Shown in pieces: positions 59,086-64,000 of a stretch of DNA of 64,000 nt. This stretch comes from Cryptomeria japonica (taxonomy: Eukaryota > Streptophyta > Pinopsida > Cupressales > Cupressaceae). Location: NCBI RefSeq assembly GCF_030272615.1, contig NC_081412.1, positions 478,675,657 to 478,739,656 of the forward strand, read 5' to 3'. Each line of letters begins with the position of its first letter. Position 1 is the first letter of the stretch. Both the position numbers and the translations under genes were made by a program. The notes under the pieces are model-generated. The model was not told the DNA's origin. It worked only from the letters and a program-made list of their open reading frames with translations, and did no database searches.

Positions 59086-61613
59086 TGTTGGCATTTTGTT
59101 TTCATTGAAGTCAACCGATATAGGATAACTATCAGTACGAGAGATGTATGTGCAACACTGTCATGGAGGAAAGCATGATGAGATATCTTTGATATCACCT
59201 TGTGTTACAGAACACCAGTAAGGCAAGGAAGAAAATTTCATTAAGAGGAATGATCATTGGTGTCACCAGGACACAAGTTAGTGCCTGACTTGTGTGGATG
59301 AAATGGATAGGTTACCAGTACAGTGTATCATTGATAGGGAGAGTATGTCAACTGGTAAGTGAAGTGTTGACAATGAGCAGGATGCTTGGATGTTTTTTAT
59401 GATGAAGAGGCATATTGTTACCTAAATCACTTCAACGCTGGAGGAGAAGGATGAATAGGTCACCAGTATGCTGAGAGGTTGTAGAACAACAAGACTCCCA
59501 TCGAATGAAGATGCAATCACCATGTGAAGAGATGACAGATAGTGAATGTGCCCACACTGGATCACATGTGCCTATTGGAAGATGTGCTGCACAAAGAGGG
59601 AAGTCACATGAGTGCTTTGTAGGATGCAGATGACAAGGTATCACTCCACCGGTAAGTTGAGCTTATCTTCTATTATGCATAATATGCACTATAGTTCTAT
59701 GAGATAAGGAAGAAAAGGTAAAGGTAAGTGTTTGAAGGTTGACACCGAATCTATTGGTGAATCAAAGGAATGCCTCAAGTGCATGAAATCAGGGATATGC
59801 ACTGGACCAACAAAGAAGACATGATGAGCTGCTAAAACAAATAAAGAGTGATGGGTTTGTCACTTTGACAAACTAGCAGAGATGTTGTCTGGTTTGATGA
59901 TGAGGAAGGCAAGGATGAGAAACTGCAGATAGAGAGTGCAACCGACCTGCAAATGCCTCATATAAAAATAGTTGAAGGTAGATGACATGGTGTCATCAAG
60001 AGTGTGCACTAGTATGTAAGTCCACCGGTAATATGGACAAGGTGTGGATAAAGAAGACTTCCCACCTGATGAGAATGAGCTCATGCTATGGATAGACATG
60101 TCTGGTGACCAGTTAAGGTGTTCCACCAACAATTCAACAAAAAGAAGACATGAAGATTAACTAGTAAAGTGTGAGATACTGACATGGTTAGTGAACCGAC
60201 AGATAAGAAGAACTGGTTGAGTGTTTGATCAGTGATCCTGTCTAAACCAACACAAAGATCCAAGATGGCCATTGGTCGACATGGATGCCATGTGGAGTCA
60301 AGTTAGCGGACTTGCATGCTGTGGTAGATGGAATGTGCACCAATGAGGTTGTTGAAGAGTTGGTCGATATTGATGGTAGATCTCGTAAATCATGGGATGT
60401 ATTGCAGAGCCGTTGTAGAGGTTTGCGGCTCGAGTTTTGGAGGACAATAGAGGGCCAGCTCAAACTGATTGAGGAGATTGAGGCAAATGAAGGAAACAAC
60501 AAGACCAATCTTGGTGATTGACCAAGAAATCAGCTAACAGGGTAAAAATCAAATTGCCAAAGATAGAAGGCGTTATCAAGACGACATGACAATGGCGGTG
60601 ATGTGAAAATAGCTGTCTGGGGGATTGAATCAGATAAGATCTGATTGGATTTTATTTTCCTCAAGGTTGATGAGGAAACCCTAACTTCCTATGATTTTAA
60701 TTAGCTTTTGGCAGGAAAACCAGGTTATAAATAAGGAAGCCAAAATCATTGAAGGTTGTTGCTAGATGGGAGAAGATAGAGCTACTGCAAAGTGATTGAG
60801 TGTTGCATGAGAAAGTTAGCTTAGTCAAAGGGAAAATAGCTGAGGATAACAGTGACTGAGGGAGTGAAGGTTAAACTAGTGATAGGGTTTAACAGTGGGT
60901 TTAAACGGTATGTTTGAGCAACTGGTAAATCAACTAGACTGCATTAGAGGAGATAATCGATAGGTACTTGTACCAACAGGAAGATAGTTAAGAGGGCTGA
61001 AGAGCAGAGAAGTGAGGAGGATATCCAAGAGGGAAGAAGAAGAGTAGAGGTGAACTGGTTTTGTTTACCAGCAATGCAGCAGCAGAAGAGTGAATCGGTG
61101 TAGCAGAGAAGGTGTCTCACCGACAAAGTAAGGTATATGAAATGGCTACAAGGTTCACTTGTAACATTATAACTAATTTTGTATTTGAAGCTATCATTGT
61201 GATCACTGAGTTGTAGCTTGGTGCAGGGGTTGTAGCTCATTTGCGTTGGTTCCCATAAACTAGCAGGGGTTGTAACTCCTTTGGGTTGTAGCCCATAAAT
61301 CAGTTAGGGGTTGGTGCTCCTTGGGTTGGTGCCCTAAACATTGTAACAAAGATTCATTGTAAGGTGGGATTGGAGTAGTAGACTCCAACAACATTGCTCA
61401 CCAAGGTTTTTCCCATCTTGGGGTTTTCCTCATACATACTGGTGTTATGTGATGTCCCTTTGTGTGAATGCATTTGTGTTTAGTCTTCTCACTAATTGGT
61501 AAGTCTGGTTTCAACTAGATCTATTAATCGATATACTTTCATAAGGATAATTAAAGGGAAAACTTTGAGAACCACTGATTCACCCCCCTCTCTGTGGTGC
61601 ATTGTGTCTAACA
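59086..61613 (+). repeat. E6 3' LTR
   Basis: 2528 bp, TGTTGGCATT .. TCTAACA. TATA box at 60726-60735; GGGGTTG-type short units at 61222-61340. Downstream sequence starts GTATC. Confidence 0.93.
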
Positions 61614-62010
61614 GTATCTAGCTCATTTACTAATTAGGATGACCTCCAATGTTCATGCAGAGCCACAAAGTTGAATTCCCGCAGGAGAGATAGGACCTCA
61701 AACCCATTTCAAAATTGGGCCCAACTAAGAGAGACCAAGGTGTTGGGTGCTCTAGTCCAAGACCAGGGCATGGGCACCCTAGTCCTTCTCAAAAAGGGAC
61801 TTCAATAAGGCCCCAGTGATAAGAAAATCCCTCTAGGAAGTTCATCAATGGGTGTACATATCATCAAAACTAGAGTTTAGGCTCAAAACAAACCTAGATA
61901 GGAGATGAGGATGGGACACGCTAAAGTAGGGGCACAAACATGAGGTGTAAATTGACTTGATGACAATTTATGATGCTACAAAGGGTAATAAAAAGATTGT
62001 TTCCACCTAG
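61614..62010. repeat. Mid-repetitive sequence (copies at 27347 and 46964)
   Basis: 61617-61722 matches 27347-27470, and 61790-61985 matches 46964-47160. This copy holds both parts in order, so the others are fragments of one longer repeat. No coding sequence is seen. Confidence 0.75.
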
Positions 62011-62523
62011 ACCCATATCCTCTCTTCAACTCATGATTATTATACCTTCTTTGATATATTCATAACCCCAATCCTACAAGATTTGAGTAGACAGGGTCAA
62101 GACCTTCATGCCAGGATTTTAGAGAGACAAATTAAATGGATGCAACACAATCAACCTCTATGCAATTGGTTCTTGGGTGAGGATTTTACATTTGTCAGAA
62201 TGCATGGTTTTTTTAAAGAGCCTTTCCAACTCCCAACTTGCTTGATTGATAGGACCCTCACATTAGAAATGATTAGGCAACTTTCAATCACTGATAAAAT
62301 GCATGGAGTTAGAAGAGATAAAGCTAGTGTTTACAAATATCCACTCACATTGTGTTTGGTCACGTTGAAAAAGAGGTCCACGAAAGTATTATTGGCTACC
62401 AAATTAGCCCATCTAGGCCTTGTTGTTATTTGTGACAAATGGAATTGTGATCCCAATGTCTGTGTACCTTCCCTAAAGATTTCAATGACTCATTCTTTTC
62501 GACCTTATTGGGAAGCTCAATGA
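62011..62523 (+). pseudogene. Hypothetical ORF fragment, unrecognised
   Basis: It is open from after a TAG at 62008 to TGA at 62523 (about 170 codons). The first Met-like start is not clear. Blocks include CNWFLGEDFTFVRMHGFF, PTCLIDRTLTLEMIRQLSI and KLAHLGLVVICDKW. Codon content looks protein-like, but I know no matching family. Broken continuation (YVDNFYNLH, KATLAILLCDHCVS) follows to about 62640. It is probably an exon-like piece of a repeat-borne gene. Confidence 0.4.
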
Positions 62524-64000
62524 AATCCAATAGAGGAGGATCAAAGTATATATGTAGACAACTTTTATAACCTTCATTGAAAGGCCACCTTAGCTATCCT
62601 TTTATGTGACCATTGTGTGAGCTGACCCAACTTCCAAAATTCACAACCCTAAGATGAAAGTTGTTTGGATGGGGCTAGAGTGAAGAAAAAGTTGCTACTT
62701 TCTGGAAATTTCAATAGGAGGTGCATGACTTAAATTCTGACTTCCAAGGTCATCCCTTGGATGACAAATTTGATGGTATATGAAATGGAGAGAGCAATGA
62801 CACCTTATATGAAAAAGAAGAGCCCCAAGAACAAAAACAAAAAGGTAAGAAGCTGGAGACAAGGCCTTCAATGAGACAACTAACACTTCAAGTAACAGTA
62901 GCTTACGCAAAATTTCAATGGCCATGGACCCAAAAACTAAGGAGAAGGCCTCGATCGATGCAACAACCTCAAGGGTCATTGGATGTTAGCAACCCATCAC
63001 CTAGGAAGAGACAAAAGATGAACAATGTTGAGAGAGAAGTTGTAAAACAAATACCCACTTCCCTCGAAGCCTCGATGAGTCCTACTACATAGGTATGTTT
63101 CTCTCCCCCTTTACTCTCTTCTTTGTACCCAGTGCCAATGTCTCTATTTTTTCTTTTACGTCCGCAATGAGGCCCGTTCAATCCCCTTTGCCTACCCTTA
63201 TGATTGGCCTATCCTTTCTGCCTCTGTAAGTGCCTCCACTACTTATCACTTCATCCACCACACATACTACTATAGTATCAATAGTATTTTTTGAAGCATT
63301 ATCAAACCCTACATCGCAATTCACAATGCCTCTTTTTACCCCACCAACCTCATCTTCTAATTTGAGTACCTCGCTCACACTTGCATCTGCAGGAGATTTG
63401 CAAAGTATCCCTCCTTTCTCTCCTTCAGTGTTGAGTTTGTTAAAGAAACCACAATCTGAATCTTCCATGATTCCAATTCCTTTTGGTCTTCCTACTAGGG
63501 CTCCCTTTGTTGCTCAATATATTTAATCCCCATTTGAGTTCTAGAATCAAGCTAATGCAACTAATCTTGCACGGGCAAAAAGAGCATAGAAAGGAAAAGA
63601 AAATATGTTGCTAAGCCCGCTGAACCAATTGAATGGAGACTATTTTTAATGAAATACATCAGTCAATAATGTTCACATCAAAGATCCCTAAAATCATAAA
63701 TCCTGGAGGATAGATGTGGCTAGAAGATTATACGGTCCATGTTTTAGGGATCAATTTAAGCCATGCTTGCTCATAGGATAAAGTAGATGTCGTGGAGGAA
63801 ACCCAAAAGGTGGTAACTACAGATTTTCTAAAGCTGATTGGGTGACTAGAAAAAAAGGGAAAAAGAATTGAAGAATGTAAAGGATACATCTAATCATCTA
63901 AAGGCAAAGGAGAAAGGAAATGATGTGGATATTGCTCGCTTGTCTTAGGAGATGCACAAAAAGAATATTGCTATCTCATAAGGACAGGGAGAAAGAGATA
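62524..64000 (+). other. Decayed continuation with Ser/Thr/Pro-rich block; no domain
   Basis: 63230-63526 on the plus strand is open and low complexity (TPPTSSSNLSTSLTLASAGD, SIPPFSPSV). Between 62640 and 63090 and after 63530 only short frames are seen. It may be the same decayed gene as 62011, but this is not demonstrated. Confidence 0.35.

Larger units (their letters stand above)
53466..61613 (+). mobile_element. E6: Ty1/copia SIRE-like element with gag only
   Basis: LTRs are at 53466-55681 (5'-truncated) and 59086-61613 (2528 bp). An iMet primer site, copia gag with CCHC knuckles, and three AAAGGGGGAGA polypurine tracts are present. Repeated tracts are typical of the SIRE/Maximus lineage. 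The 3.4 kb interior has no recognisable protease, integrase or RT, so pol was lost or the element is a gag-only (TR-GAG-like) derivative. Confidence 0.85.

Noticed and set aside
61080-61350. Repeated GGGGTTGTAGCTCC-type units as a possible gene or tRNA-like feature
   Set aside because: They are short tandem units of the E6 LTR present in both copies and show no tRNA fold.

Overview
The window looks like intergenic heterochromatin from a seed plant with a very large, transposon-filled genome. A gymnosperm such as a conifer is my best guess, from long decayed LTR elements and low gene density, but nothing in the sequence proves the species. I see no intact host gene, no tRNA or rRNA and no CRISPR array. 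Almost everything is LTR retrotransposon in several nested or abutting layers.

Layout. (1) From before base 1 to 27186 lies a giant Ty3/gypsy element of Tat type (E1): 5' LTR cut by the window edge (1-1324), primer-binding site, 2.7 kb leader, gag, protease with a G-patch, RT, RNase H, a second archaeal-type RNase H and integrase. A 5 kb 3' region follows, carrying an antisense ORF with a plant mobile domain (PMD), and then the 3' LTR (25720-27186). (2) A complete minus-strand chromovirus (E2, 5630-14289; 1.9 kb LTRs, iMet primer site, chromodomain) is inserted inside E1 gag. (3) 27187-33312 holds a decayed minus-strand ORF of an unrecognised family, then about 19 short palindromes. (4) 33313-43926 is a second Tat-like element (E3) with 2.4 kb LTRs. 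Its U3 carries a 247-codon reading frame, and its archaeal-type RNase H lies before RT. (5) 43927-46963 is a minus-strand non-coding LTR element (E4) in an LTR-internal-LTR-internal-LTR tandem. (6) 46964-50387 has a remnant with a G-patch and a gag-like knuckle. (7) 50388-53455 is a complete small non-autonomous LTR element (E5). (8) 53466-61613 is a Ty1/copia SIRE-like element (E6) with gag but no recognisable pol. (9) 61614-64000 has a mid-repetitive sequence and a decayed ORF I do not recognise.

How the parts relate. Every coding region has stops, most of them one C-to-T or G-to-A transition from a sense codon, as expected for methylated, silenced elements. Frames can still be followed over kilobases: E2 gag-pol keeps one frame for about 3.3 kb, and E1 gag regains its frame when E2 plus one target duplication is removed.

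The most interesting signals are outside the standard domains. They are the antisense PMD ORF, two kinds of short-word arrays next to antisense ORFs (TAGCGCAT-type and co-varying TTTTAAAA palindromes), a U3-encoded protein family that also occurs as an antisense ORF nearby, and the unusual RNase H position in E3. All percentages and homologies are by-eye judgements.
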